From Clostridia bacterium (lineage in GTDB: Bacteria; Bacillota; Clostridia; Christensenellales; Aristaeellaceae), in NCBI GenBank assembly GCA_017459565.1, contig JAFUCP010000038.1:1-34916 (forward strand): 34,916 nt of DNA, given 5' to 3'. Every line of letters starts with the position of its first letter. Position 1 is the stretch's first letter. A program made the translations under genes and the position numbers. This document shows, in pieces, positions 22,896 through 30,253 of this stretch. The notes under the pieces were generated by a model. It saw only the letters and a program-made list of their open reading frames with translations, was not told the origin of the DNA and did not search any database.

Positions 22896-23699
22896 ATGAA
22901 CAAGGTATATTGCTGCTTTCCCGGGGGAAAGCACAAGGCGCTCACCATGAGCTATGACGACGGGCGCACCCAGGACCGCCGACTGGTGGAAATCTTCAAC
23001 CGCTACGGCATCAAGGGCACCTTCCACCTGAACAGCGGCTTCCTGGGCGACGAAAAGCACATTCGCCCGGAGGAGGTCAAAACGCTGTACGCCGGCCACG
23101 AGGTAGCCTGCCACACGGTCACCCACCCCACCATCGCCCGGTGCCCGCTGCCCGAGGTGGCCCATGAGGTGCTGGAGGACCGCAAGGCGCTGGAGGCGCT
23201 GACCGGCTATCCCGTGCGCGGGCTGAGCTATCCCAACGGCTCCCTGAGCGCTGAAATCGAAGCGCTGCTGCCGGCCTGCGGCATCCGCTATTCCCGCGTT
23301 GTGGGCTCCTCAGACAACTTCGCGCTGCCGGAGGATCCCTGGCGCTGGCAGGCCACCTGCCATCACGGCCATCGGCTGATGGAGCTGGGCGAGCAGTTCA
23401 AGGGGCTGTTCAAGCGGCAATATCTGTACCTGATGTACGTCTGGGGACACAGCTATGAATTCGACGACGGCGACAAGTGGCCTCTGATCGAGGGCTTTTG
23501 CCGCGAAATGGGCGGCAGGGACGATATCTGGTACTGCACCAACATCGAATACATGGACTGCATGGACGATTTTGCCCGCTTGCAGTTCGCCGCGGACAAT
23601 TCCTTCGTGCACAACCCCAACGCCCGCGACTGCTGGATCCAGGTCAACGACGCCCAGCCCGTTAGAGTTCCCGCGGGACGCACCATCACACTTGAATGA
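22896..23699 (+). CDS. Polysaccharide deacetylase-like protein (CE4 fold), cytosolic
   Basis: This 267-residue protein has the NodB-homology motifs: ALTMSYDDG (Asp21, with Asp22 the metal-binding or base position), then EVACHTVTHPT with metal-binding His73 and His77, and LSYPNGSLS as motif 3. CE4 enzymes remove acetyl groups from sugars. There is no signal peptide, which sets it apart from the cell-wall deacetylases of this family and fits action on imported acetylated pectic oligosaccharides. It is gene four of the second transporter operon, 14 bases before the PL22-like gene. The C-terminal 60 residues (DARLQ-like region to the end) contain a small beta-rich tail with QVNDAQPVRVPAG. The exact substrate is not known. 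Confidence 0.85.
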   Translation: MNKVYCCFPGGKHKALTMSYDDGRTQDRRLVEIFNRYGIKGTFHLNSGFLGDEKHIRPEEVKTLYAGHEVACHTVTHPTIARCPLPEVAHEVLEDRKALEALTGYPVRGLSYPNGSLSAEIEALLPACGIRYSRVVGSSDNFALPEDPWRWQATCHHGHRLMELGEQFKGLFKRQYLYLMYVWGHSYEFDDGDKWPLIEGFCREMGGRDDIWYCTNIEYMDCMDDFARLQFAADNSFVHNPNARDCWIQVNDAQPVRVPAGRTITLE

Positions 23700-23713
23700 G
23701 GAGGAAGCCACCC

Positions 23714-24775
23714 ATGCTTGAATACAAAGACGCCGTCACCGGCTATGCCGTGCGCCGCTACACCGAAGGTCCCGAGCGCAACGCGAAGCTCTATTTCACC
23801 TGTGAAAACTTCTCCCTTGACGACCGCCATTTCTTCTTCATGAAGCAGCAGCTGCCCGGCAAAACCGACGGCGGCTGTTACCGGGCCGACGTGGAAAGCG
23901 GCGAAATCACCCGGATCACCGACGACACCTACCGCGGCTTTGCCACCGACCGGGAAAAGAACATCGGCTATACCTGCAAAAACGAGACCGAGGTCTATGC
24001 CGTGGATCTCACCACCGCCGAAATGACCAAGCTGGGCGACCTGCCCAAGGGCGGCCAGATCACGGGCCACCTGACCGCCGCCAACACCGGGCGCATCGCT
24101 TGCAGCTATCACCTGGCCAACAAGCTGTACGCGCTGGTCATCATGGACCCGGGCAAGCCCGCCGAGGTGGTCTATCAGAGCGATTACCGCTTGGGCCACG
24201 CGCAGATCTGCCCCACCGACGAAAACCTGATCTTCTACATCCATGAGACCGAGGGCGATGCCTTCCAGCGCACCTGGATGTTTGATGTGAAGGAGCGCTA
24301 TGTGCGCCCCTACTATGTGGAGCATCCCAGCGAGTGGATCACCCATGAGGTCTGGGCCGCCGACGGCAGCGAAATGGCCATCATGAAGCTGGACCCCGCC
24401 GGATTCGTGGACGGCGCGAAGGGCGAACGGCACACCGGCAACATCATCATCTGTGACAAGGATGGACGGCACTTCGATGTCGCCGCCACCAGCGAACAGC
24501 TGCTGCACCCCTGCATCAGCCGCGACGGCAAGTGGCTTTGCGCCGACCGCATCAGCTATCTGGGCGTGAACGTGCAGGAAGGCGTGGTGCTGATCGAGCG
24601 CGCCACCGGCAAGGCAAAGCTGATCGCCACCACCGGCACCTGCAAGACCGGCGCGGATCATCAACACCCCTCGTTCAACCGCAGGGGCGATATGATCCTC
24701 TTCTCCAACCCCGACGCCAACGGCAACGCCCAGGTTTGCACCATCGATTTGAAGCAGGTATTTGAGGATTGGTAA
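23714..24775 (+). CDS. PL22-like oligogalacturonate lyase (seven-bladed propeller)
   Basis: The 353-residue protein has the repeated blade pattern and histidine landmarks of oligogalacturonate lyase: RLGHAQICPTDENLIFYIHE with His162, WITHEVWAADGSEMA with His211, LLHPCISRDGKWLCADR with His265, and ADHQHPSFNRRGDMILFSNP with His316 and His318. In characterised PL22 enzymes three such histidines and a glutamine hold a Mn ion, and unsaturated galacturonate is removed from short oligogalacturonides in the cytoplasm. Here the spot three residues before His316, where I would expect the glutamine, is Gly, so metal binding may differ. The open frame starts at 23696, but ATG 23714 follows GAGGAGG and is chosen. 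No signal peptide. It is followed after 4 bases by the first of two SGNH esterase genes. Confidence 0.8.
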   Translation: MLEYKDAVTGYAVRRYTEGPERNAKLYFTCENFSLDDRHFFFMKQQLPGKTDGGCYRADVESGEITRITDDTYRGFATDREKNIGYTCKNETEVYAVDLTTAEMTKLGDLPKGGQITGHLTAANTGRIACSYHLANKLYALVIMDPGKPAEVVYQSDYRLGHAQICPTDENLIFYIHETEGDAFQRTWMFDVKERYVRPYYVEHPSEWITHEVWAADGSEMAIMKLDPAGFVDGAKGERHTGNIIICDKDGRHFDVAATSEQLLHPCISRDGKWLCADRISYLGVNVQEGVVLIERATGKAKLIATTGTCKTGADHQHPSFNRRGDMILFSNPDANGNAQVCTIDLKQVFEDW

Positions 24776-24779
24776 GGCC

Positions 24780-25436
24780 ATGAACACCATTTACATCATC
24801 GGAGATTCCACCGTGGACGACAACCAGCCACCCTTCCGGGGCTGGGGATGGGCGCTGCCCGATTTTGTCCGGGAGGGCGTGGCGGTTAAAAACCACGCCC
24901 TCAGCGGGCGCAGCAGCCGCAGCTTCCGCGCGGAAGGGCTGTTTGCCCCCGTGGAGGAGGCGCTGGGCGCGGGCGATATGCTGCTGATCCAGTTCGGGCA
25001 CAACGATGAAAAGGACGACGAGCGGCACACCGACCCGCACACCACGTTCCCGGAGCAGCTGTGGCGCTACTGCGAATGTGCGCTGTCAAAGGGGGCGCAG
25101 CCTGTGCTGATCACCCCGGTCTGCCGCCGGTTCTTCGGCGGGGACGGCAGCCTGCTCTATACCCACGGCGAATACCCCTCCGCCATGCGTGAGCTGGCCG
25201 CCCGGAGAGGCGTGCCCCTGTGCGACCTCAAGGCGGACAGCCGGCAGCTGTACATTGATCTGGGGCCGGAAAAAACCGCGGAGCTGTTCGTGCGTCTCGC
25301 GCCCGGGGAGCATCCCGATTTTCCTGACGGGCACGACGACAAGACCCACTTCAACGCCAAGGGCGCGAAAACGATCGCGGCGCTGGTGGCCCGGGAATTG
25401 AAAAAATGGCCGGAGTGCGGGGGATATATGAAATGA
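24780..25436 (+). CDS. SGNH/GDSL esterase, rhamnogalacturonan acetylesterase-like (paralogue)
   Basis: The 218-residue enzyme is closely related to the esterase at 5786-6454. Catalytic blocks are IIGDST (Ser10), SGRSS (Gly43), QFGHND (Asn75) and DDKTHFN (Asp187, His190). It shares FRGWGWAL and LAPGEHPDFPDGHDD with its paralogue. The open frame reaches back to 24762, but residue 7 aligns with the paralogue's start and follows the PL22 stop by 4 bases, so ATG 24780 is used; the ribosome site is weak and translation is probably coupled. Predicted role: cytosolic removal of acetyl groups from pectic oligosaccharides. It overlaps the next esterase gene by 4 bases (ATGA). Confidence 0.86.
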   Translation: MNTIYIIGDSTVDDNQPPFRGWGWALPDFVREGVAVKNHALSGRSSRSFRAEGLFAPVEEALGAGDMLLIQFGHNDEKDDERHTDPHTTFPEQLWRYCECALSKGAQPVLITPVCRRFFGGDGSLLYTHGEYPSAMRELAARRGVPLCDLKADSRQLYIDLGPEKTAELFVRLAPGEHPDFPDGHDDKTHFNAKGAKTIAALVARELKKWPECGGYMK

Positions 25437-26080
25437 AGCTGTTCATATGCGGCGATTCCACCGCGGCGAGCTACGGGCCGGAGCTGGCCCCACTGACGGG
25501 CTGGGGGCAGCTTCTGCCCGGATACCTGCCCGGTGCGACGGTGGTCAACCGCGCCATCGCGGGACGCAGCACGCGCACCTTTATCCAGGAGGGACGGCTC
25601 AGCGCCGTGGAAAAAGAGCTGGATAAGGGCGATGTGCTGCTGATCCAGTTCGGGCACAACGACGGCGGCGACAAGCCGGAGCGCCACACCCAGCCCTGGG
25701 GCGACTTCACCGACAATCTGAACACCTTTGTGGACGCGGCGCTGTCGCGCGGGGCGCGGCCCATCCTCATGACGCCCATCTGCATCCGGCTGTGGCGCGA
25801 CGGCGCGCTGCAGCCCTCCCACGGCGAGTACCTTGACGCCATAAAGGCCGTGGCCAACCGGCGCGGCGTGGCGCTGATCGATATGTACGCCGAAAGCCGT
25901 CAAATCGTCAGCCGACTGGGCGAGGCGGACAGCCGAGCGCTGTATATGCACCTTGCGCCGGGCGAGTACCCGGGCTGGCCGGACGGCAAGGTTGACGACA
26001 CCCACACCTGCCGGCGTGGCGCGGACGCCTATGCCGCCGCCGTCGCAAAGGCGCTCACACCCATCATCAAAGGGGCGTGA
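25433..26080 (+). CDS. Rhamnogalacturonan acetylesterase (CE12, YesT-like)
   Basis: This 215-residue protein is the clearest CE12 member of the three esterases: FICGDSTAASYG (Ser9), PLTGWGQLLPGYL, VVNRAIAGRSTRTFIQEGRL (Gly44), LIQFGHND (Asn76) and VDDTHTCRRGA (Asp188, His191). CE12 enzymes remove acetyl groups from galacturonate in RG-I. It has no signal peptide, while many known CE12 enzymes are secreted. The open frame starts at 25406 inside the previous gene. ATG 25433, in an ATGA overlap with that gene's stop, begins the conserved MKLFICGDST and is chosen. It is less similar to the other two esterases than they are to each other, so it probably attacks a different acetyl position or chain length. 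It ends the operon at a terminator. Confidence 0.88.
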   Translation: MKLFICGDSTAASYGPELAPLTGWGQLLPGYLPGATVVNRAIAGRSTRTFIQEGRLSAVEKELDKGDVLLIQFGHNDGGDKPERHTQPWGDFTDNLNTFVDAALSRGARPILMTPICIRLWRDGALQPSHGEYLDAIKAVANRRGVALIDMYAESRQIVSRLGEADSRALYMHLAPGEYPGWPDGKVDDTHTCRRGADAYAAAVAKALTPIIKGA

Positions 26081-26092
26081 GCGCCTTTTTTC
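26069..26092 (+). terminator. Terminator of the second transporter/pectin operon
   Basis: AAAGGGGCG pairs with CGCCTTTTTT around a TGAG loop (stem of GC pairs plus G-T and A-T pairs), overlapping the last esterase stop codon and followed by the T-run at 26085-26091. The convergent MATE gene ends 6 bases further on. Confidence 0.75.
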
Positions 26093-26097
26093 TATGC

Positions 26098-27441
26098 TTA
26101 TCGCGTCAGGTTCTGGACCCATTTGTACTTTCGGAAGCGGTACATCACCCAGGGGATCTTGCCCACCTCGTCCAGGCATGTGCAGGAATACACCACCAGC
26201 ACCGGCCAGTGGAACACGAACGCCCCCAGCAGCGCCAGCGGAATGGCAATGCCCCACATGCAGACCGCTAAGCTGTACATGTCGAACACTGTATCTCCCC
26301 CGCCGTCCATGACGCCGTTGATCGTGACGGTGTTGACGCAGCGCCCGATCATATAGACGGCCATGATCACCATCATGCCGGTCAGATAACCTCGGGCAGC
26401 GTCGGTGAGGATGACCATATGCACCACCAACGGGGTCAGGGCCAGCACCAGCGCCGTCGAACCGAAGCCGATGAGATAGGAGATATTCTTCAGCCGGATG
26501 CCGTAGGCCTTTCCGGCATCCAGGTTGCCCGCGCCCAATTCGTTGCCCACCATGATGCCGGCGGCGCTGGCCACGCCGTTGCAAACGCAGCAGATCAGAT
26601 CCCGTACCACCGCCGCAACGGAATTCGCCGCGGCGGCATCCGCGCCCATATGGCCCATGATGGCGGTATAGGACGTAAAGCCCACGCCCCAAAACAGCGA
26701 TCCGCCCATCAGCGGCAGGCACTGCCTGCGAAAGTCCCCGGCCAGCTGGGCACGTCTGGAAAAAAAGCGCCGCCAGGCCGGGCGGACATACCCTTCCCGG
26801 GCCGAAACCGCAAGGCAGAGCAGAAGCTCCGCGACGCGGGAGACGGTTGTCGCCAGGGCCGCGCCCCGCGCCTGCATCCGCGGCGCGCCCGCAAGCCCGA
26901 AGATGAACACGGCGTTCAGCGCGATATTGACGATGACCGCGGCGGAACTGATCCACGCGCTGGGGGCGACGCGGTCCGTCACCTTCATCGTGGTCAGATA
27001 ACACTGGGACACGCCCGTGATGAGATAGGACCACCCGGCGATGCGCAGATAGGCGCTGCCGATTTCCAGCAGCGGCGCGTCATGGGTGAAAACGCGCATC
27101 AGCATTTCCGGCGCCAGCTCACACAGCGCGAAAAACAGCAGGGATACCGCGCCGCACCAGCGCAGCATCAGGTTGAACAGGTCCTCCAGCGTGCGCCGGT
27201 CCCCCTTTCCCCAGTACTGCGCGCCGAGGATCGCCCCCGCGCCGGTGACGGCGGCGAGGAACATGTTCTGTACGAACTGCACCTGCGTGGCCAGAGAGAC
27301 CGCCGTCATTTCGTCCTGCGCCACCCTGCCCAGCATCAGCGCGTCCGCCGCGGCTACGGCGGCCAGCATCAGGCTCTGAAAGGCTATGGGCACCGTCAGC
27401 TTTCCAAGCCGGCGGTAAAAGGCTCTGTCGTCAATCTTCAT
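26098..27441 (-). CDS. MATE-family efflux transporter (second copy)
   Basis: The 447 residues form twelve predicted helices in two homologous halves. Landmarks are LTVPIAFQSLMLAAVAAADA in helix 1, VTGAGAILGAQYWGKGDRRT, and in the second half GNELGAGNLDAGKAYGIRLK and VNTVTINGVMDGGGDTVFD. This is the usual MATE layout for exporting cationic or small organic compounds. The start at 27441 is the beginning of the conserved MKIDDRAFYRRL. The gene lies 63 bases after the TPR gene on the same strand and probably shares its transcript, and it converges on the pectin operon. The substrate cannot be read from the sequence. Confidence 0.92.
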   Translation of the reverse strand: MKIDDRAFYRRLGKLTVPIAFQSLMLAAVAAADALMLGRVAQDEMTAVSLATQVQFVQNMFLAAVTGAGAILGAQYWGKGDRRTLEDLFNLMLRWCGAVSLLFFALCELAPEMLMRVFTHDAPLLEIGSAYLRIAGWSYLITGVSQCYLTTMKVTDRVAPSAWISSAAVIVNIALNAVFIFGLAGAPRMQARGAALATTVSRVAELLLCLAVSAREGYVRPAWRRFFSRRAQLAGDFRRQCLPLMGGSLFWGVGFTSYTAIMGHMGADAAAANSVAAVVRDLICCVCNGVASAAGIMVGNELGAGNLDAGKAYGIRLKNISYLIGFGSTALVLALTPLVVHMVILTDAARGYLTGMMVIMAVYMIGRCVNTVTINGVMDGGGDTVFDMYSLAVCMWGIAIPLALLGAFVFHWPVLVVYSCTCLDEVGKIPWVMYRFRKYKWVQNLTR

Positions 27442-27504
27442 GCGTTATCTCCCATTATAAGGCGATCTTCCCCCCGCCTTGCGCGGCTGTGGGCTTCCGG
27501 CGCA

Positions 27505-28293
27505 TCAACAGCCGGCTTCCTGCGCCAGCGCTTCCATCTGTTGCCGCGTCACCGGGCAGATGGCGCTGAAATACAGCGTGTTGCGAATGGAAAGCAGCTC
27601 GCGGGCACGCTTGTCGTCGCCGTTCTGATGGTACATGCGGGCCAGATAGTACAGCGTGGTGATCTGGCGCGGCTTTTGCTTGTGGGCGCGCTTGAAGAAA
27701 TCCAGGGCCTTGGCGCGATAGTCCGCCGCCTTTTCCCCTTCGCCCTCGGCCCCGGCCATGGCTTCATAGAGCTGACCCATGTTGTCCAGCGTCGCGGCGT
27801 CCTCGTCGTCGTAATCCAGGGCCCTTTCGTTGAAATCCAGCGCGGGTTTGAAATCGCCGGTCTGCTTGGCCTTGTCCACCCAGAACATGCCCAGGGTACT
27901 GTACACGGTGCCGTTGAGCTTGTAGTCCGCGGCCCTGCCGATGGTTTCGATGGCCTTGTCCAGCTCTCCCACCTTCCACTCCCAGATGGCATACTGTATG
28001 CGCAGCTGAAACCAGTCGTCCTTGGTCAGCGTCTTCATCTTGGCCATGCGCTGCATCAGGTCTCTGGCCTTGTCAAATTCGCCCTCCCGGAGCAGCAGTA
28101 TGGCGTAGCCCTCCAATATCTTCGCGGCGACGTTGCCCAGCCGGATCGATTCCTCGTACAGCTTCAGCGCCTCCTGATACTTCGCCTTCGCCTCCTCGGG
28201 CTTTCCCGAATTGGCCAGCTCATTTCCGTTGACATGGGTCCGATAGGCCTTGTTGCCGGATGTAGCGGCCTTTACCGCGTCAAATAATCCCAT
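27505..28293 (-). CDS. Tetratricopeptide-repeat protein of unknown function
   Basis: This 262-residue soluble protein consists of helical pairs with TPR spacing. Examples are LANSGKPEEAKAKYQEALKL near residue 30, LREGEFDKARDLMQRM near 70, WKVGELDKAIETIGRAADYK near 108 and DFFKRAHKQKPRQITTLYYL near 210. It begins MGLFDAVKAATSGNKAYR, a start shared by small cytosolic TPR proteins of Clostridia, and ends with a short Cys-containing tail. TPR proteins work as scaffolds; nothing shows the partner. The tight link to the YprB-like exonuclease gene (20 bases upstream), which itself ends in TPR-like helices, suggests a common job, perhaps in nucleic-acid metabolism, but that is inference. Confidence 0.85.
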   Translation of the reverse strand: MGLFDAVKAATSGNKAYRTHVNGNELANSGKPEEAKAKYQEALKLYEESIRLGNVAAKILEGYAILLLREGEFDKARDLMQRMAKMKTLTKDDWFQLRIQYAIWEWKVGELDKAIETIGRAADYKLNGTVYSTLGMFWVDKAKQTGDFKPALDFNERALDYDDEDAATLDNMGQLYEAMAGAEGEGEKAADYRAKALDFFKRAHKQKPRQITTLYYLARMYHQNGDDKRARELLSIRNTLYFSAICPVTRQQMEALAQEAGC

Positions 28294-28313
28294 TCTGTGC
28301 CTCCATAAATATA

Positions 28314-29462
28314 TTACTTGCTTGAATTCACGCGCGCCTGCTTGCGCAGGATGCGCGATATGCGCTTTTCCAGTTGCTCCCGCGGCTCCCCATCGGGATA
28401 CTCTGCCGATTGCCGGGCATATGCCAACGCCCGGGCGCAGTCCTTCAACCGATGCTCATACAGCTTTGACAGCTCCACACAGGCGGCGCCCTGCATTTGC
28501 CGGCGATTCAGCATCTGCTCCAGCACGCGCCTGGCTCCGTCCCAATCCCCCGATCTTCGGCACAGCCGGTACAGTCGCCAGTTGGCCTGGCCCGCGAGGC
28601 GCTCCCCCGTGAGCGCCGCCAGCGTACCCGCCGGGCGCGGCAGGGCGGAGAGGTGGTACATCTCCCGGGCCGGACGCAGCTCTCCCTGGCGCTCCAGGGA
28701 CTTGCCCATGCTGAACTGGTCCCGCTGATCCGTCAGCTCCTGGGGGCGGTCATTCACCGCGCACAGCCGGATCAACAGCGTGGAGAGCGTGACGATGTCC
28801 TGCCGGTTATGTTCGACGATGTCCTCCAGCAGCGCTTCATCCCCGGTCCGCATGAACTCAAAGAAGCGGCCCGGCACCTCGCTGCCGGGCAGATCGTTGT
28901 GCCGGGGCATACCGAGTATCTCCGTTTCGATCCTGGACAGCTTGCAGCTGCCCAGCCGCAGCTTCCAGGCCCTCCGCGCGGGATAGATTAAATCCAGGTT
29001 TTCAAGCGGACGCCAGCGCTGCCGCATACGGCACATGATAAACCGCGTTTCCAGCAGCGGCATATCGAAGTTTTTGCCGTTGAAGGTACACACGCAGTCG
29101 AAGCCGTCCATGCGCGCCGCGAGCCTGTCGATCAGCTCCGGCTCATCGGCGTATTCCCGCAGCATGTACTGCTCCACCACAAATTCCCCGCCGTCCACAA
29201 AGCCCACGCCCACCAGGAAGGCCACGGTGCCCGCGCCACCGGAGAGCCCGGTGGTTTCAGTATCCAGGAACAGGCAGCGGCGAACGTCAAAGCGCGGGCC
29301 GCACCAGCCGATGCGCCGCAGCCCCGCCGCGGGGAGCTCATAGATGGCGGCATCCAGCTGCGTCCGGCTGGCGCGAAAAATCAGCCCGCCCGCGCGCCGC
29401 TGCGGCGCGGCCGGGGCCGACATCTTCATTGCGTTCAGCTTTGCCCTCAGGCCGGAAGCCAT
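28314..29462 (-). CDS. YprB-like ribonuclease H-fold exonuclease with TPR-like C-terminus
   Basis: Residues 62-235 are a DEDD-type exonuclease domain: CLFLDTETTGLSGGAGTVAF (Asp67, Glu69) is ExoI, CTFNGKNFDMPLLETRF (Asn128 to Asp133) is ExoII, and VEHNRQDIVTLSTLL (His218, Asp222) is ExoIII. This matches the YprB group of RNase H-like proteins in Firmicutes, thought to act on DNA or RNA ends. The segment after residue 245 (KSLERQGELRPAREMYHLSA, CRRSGDWDGARRVLEQML, LYEHRLKDCARALAYARQS) forms TPR-like helical hairpins. It is 382 residues with no signal peptide. A near-consensus promoter lies only 18 bases upstream, so the leader is very short and the ribosome site (GATGAGG) is weak. It is the first gene of a probable three-gene unit with the TPR and MATE genes. 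Confidence 0.85.
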   Translation of the reverse strand: MASGLRAKLNAMKMSAPAAPQRRAGGLIFRASRTQLDAAIYELPAAGLRRIGWCGPRFDVRRCLFLDTETTGLSGGAGTVAFLVGVGFVDGGEFVVEQYMLREYADEPELIDRLAARMDGFDCVCTFNGKNFDMPLLETRFIMCRMRQRWRPLENLDLIYPARRAWKLRLGSCKLSRIETEILGMPRHNDLPGSEVPGRFFEFMRTGDEALLEDIVEHNRQDIVTLSTLLIRLCAVNDRPQELTDQRDQFSMGKSLERQGELRPAREMYHLSALPRPAGTLAALTGERLAGQANWRLYRLCRRSGDWDGARRVLEQMLNRRQMQGAACVELSKLYEHRLKDCARALAYARQSAEYPDGEPREQLEKRISRILRKQARVNSSK

Positions 29463-29479
29463 GCCTCATCACCATCTCT

Positions 29480-29508
29480 ATTGTAAATAGCGCCGCGCGG
29501 ATTGTCAA
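29480..29508 (-). promoter_or_regulatory. Promoter of the exonuclease-TPR unit
   Basis: On the minus strand TTGACA (29503-29508) and TACAAT (29480-29485) are separated by 17 bases. The -10 lies 17 bases before the ATG, so the mRNA has a leader of roughly ten bases. The -35 box overlaps that of the opposite bcp promoter by five bases. Confidence 0.82.
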
Positions 29509-29530
29509 GCGCCGAAAACTGTGCTATAGT
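29502..29530 (+). promoter_or_regulatory. Promoter of bcp, sharing its -35 box with the opposite promoter
   Basis: TTGTCA (29502-29507) and TATAGT (29525-29530) are separated by 17 bases, giving a leader of about 30 bases before the bcp ATG. The palindromic TTGTCAA lets the same seven bases serve as -35 for both strands, so only one polymerase can be bound at a time. Confidence 0.8.
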
Positions 29531-29567
29531 TAAAAAGAAAAAAGCAAGCCACACAGGAGGGAAAGAC

Positions 29568-30032
29568 ATGCTCAGCATCGGAACCATAGCCCCGGACTTC
29601 ACGCTGCCGGACCAGAACGGAACGCCCCACAGCCTGTCAGATTACCGCGGGCAGAAGGTCATACTCTACTTCTATCCCAAGGACAACACCGCCGGCTGCA
29701 CGAAGCAGGCCTGCAATTTCGGCGAATTGTACCCGCAATTTCGGGAAAAGGGTGCGCGTATCCTGGGCGTGAGCAAGGACTCCGTGGCCAGCCACAAGCG
29801 CTTTGAGGAAAAGTTCGGCCTGCCCTTTACCCTGCTCTCCGACGAGGATAAGACCGTCATACAGAATTATGACGTGTGGAAGGAAAAGAAGAATTACGGC
29901 AAAGTCTCCATGGGCGTCGTACGCACCACCTATCTGATCGATGAAAGCGGCGTCATCGTGCGCGCCTTCGACAAGGTGAAGGCGGCGGACAACCCAGCAC
30001 AAATGCTGGCAGAACTCAATGAACCCGAATAG
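29568..30032 (+). CDS. bcp: Thioredoxin-dependent thiol peroxidase (peroxiredoxin Bcp/PrxQ)
   Basis: The 154-residue protein is a standard Bcp-type peroxiredoxin that reduces hydrogen peroxide and organic hydroperoxides in the cytoplasm. APDFTLPDQNG opens the fold. YFYPKDNTAGCTKQAC holds the peroxidatic Cys44 and, five residues on, the resolving Cys49, as in the two-cysteine Bcp subgroup. ILGVSKDSVASHKRF and LLSDEDKTV are further family signatures, and GVVRTTYLIDESG forms the last strands. The open frame begins at 29502, but AGGAGG at 29555-29560, 7 bases before ATG 29568, fixes the start. It is transcribed alone, and no terminator of its own is obvious; the hairpin at 30055-30083 faces the other strand. 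Confidence 0.96.
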   Translation: MLSIGTIAPDFTLPDQNGTPHSLSDYRGQKVILYFYPKDNTAGCTKQACNFGELYPQFREKGARILGVSKDSVASHKRFEEKFGLPFTLLSDEDKTVIQNYDVWKEKKNYGKVSMGVVRTTYLIDESGVIVRAFDKVKAADNPAQMLAELNEPE

Positions 30033-30054
30033 TTTTTGAAATACCCCACCCATA

Positions 30055-30083
30055 TAAAAAAGGCTGTCCGCATCGGACAGCCT
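30055..30083 (-). terminator. Terminator of the tRNA-Val gene
   Basis: On the minus strand AGGCTGTCCG and CGGACAGCCT pair perfectly around a three-base loop (30061-30083) and are followed by a run of T (plus-strand A at 30055-30060). It begins 3 bases after the CCA end of the tRNA. Confidence 0.92.
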
Positions 30084-30086
30084 GCA

Positions 30087-30163
30087 TGGTGGGGTTAAAT
30101 GGGCTCGAACCATCGACCTTTACGATGTCAACGTAACGCTCTAACCAACTGAGCTATAACCCC
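30087..30163 (-). tRNA. tRNA-Val (anticodon GAC)
   Basis: The 77-base cloverleaf reads on the minus strand from GGGGTTA to TAACCCC plus A and an encoded CCA. The D arm is GCTC...GAGC with GTTGG in the loop. The anticodon stem TTACG/CGTAA closes the loop TTGACAT, giving anticodon GAC, which reads GUC valine codons. The T arm GATGG/CCATT encloses TTCGAGC. All stems pair, with one G-T pair in the T stem. The gene is a single-gene unit with its own perfect promoter and terminator. Confidence 0.96.
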
Positions 30164-30177
30164 GGACAACATGTGGA

Positions 30178-30206
30178 ATTATACTGTATTTTCCGGCATT
30201 TGTCAA
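30178..30206 (-). promoter_or_regulatory. Perfect consensus promoter of tRNA-Val
   Basis: TTGACA (30201-30206) and TATAAT (30178-30183) on the minus strand are both exact, with the ideal 17-base spacer. The -10 ends 14 bases before the first base of the tRNA, so the 5' leader is only a few bases. Confidence 0.92.
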
Positions 30207-30253
30207 TACCCTGTTCGAATAATTAATAAAACATACTTTTCCCGGCGAACAGC

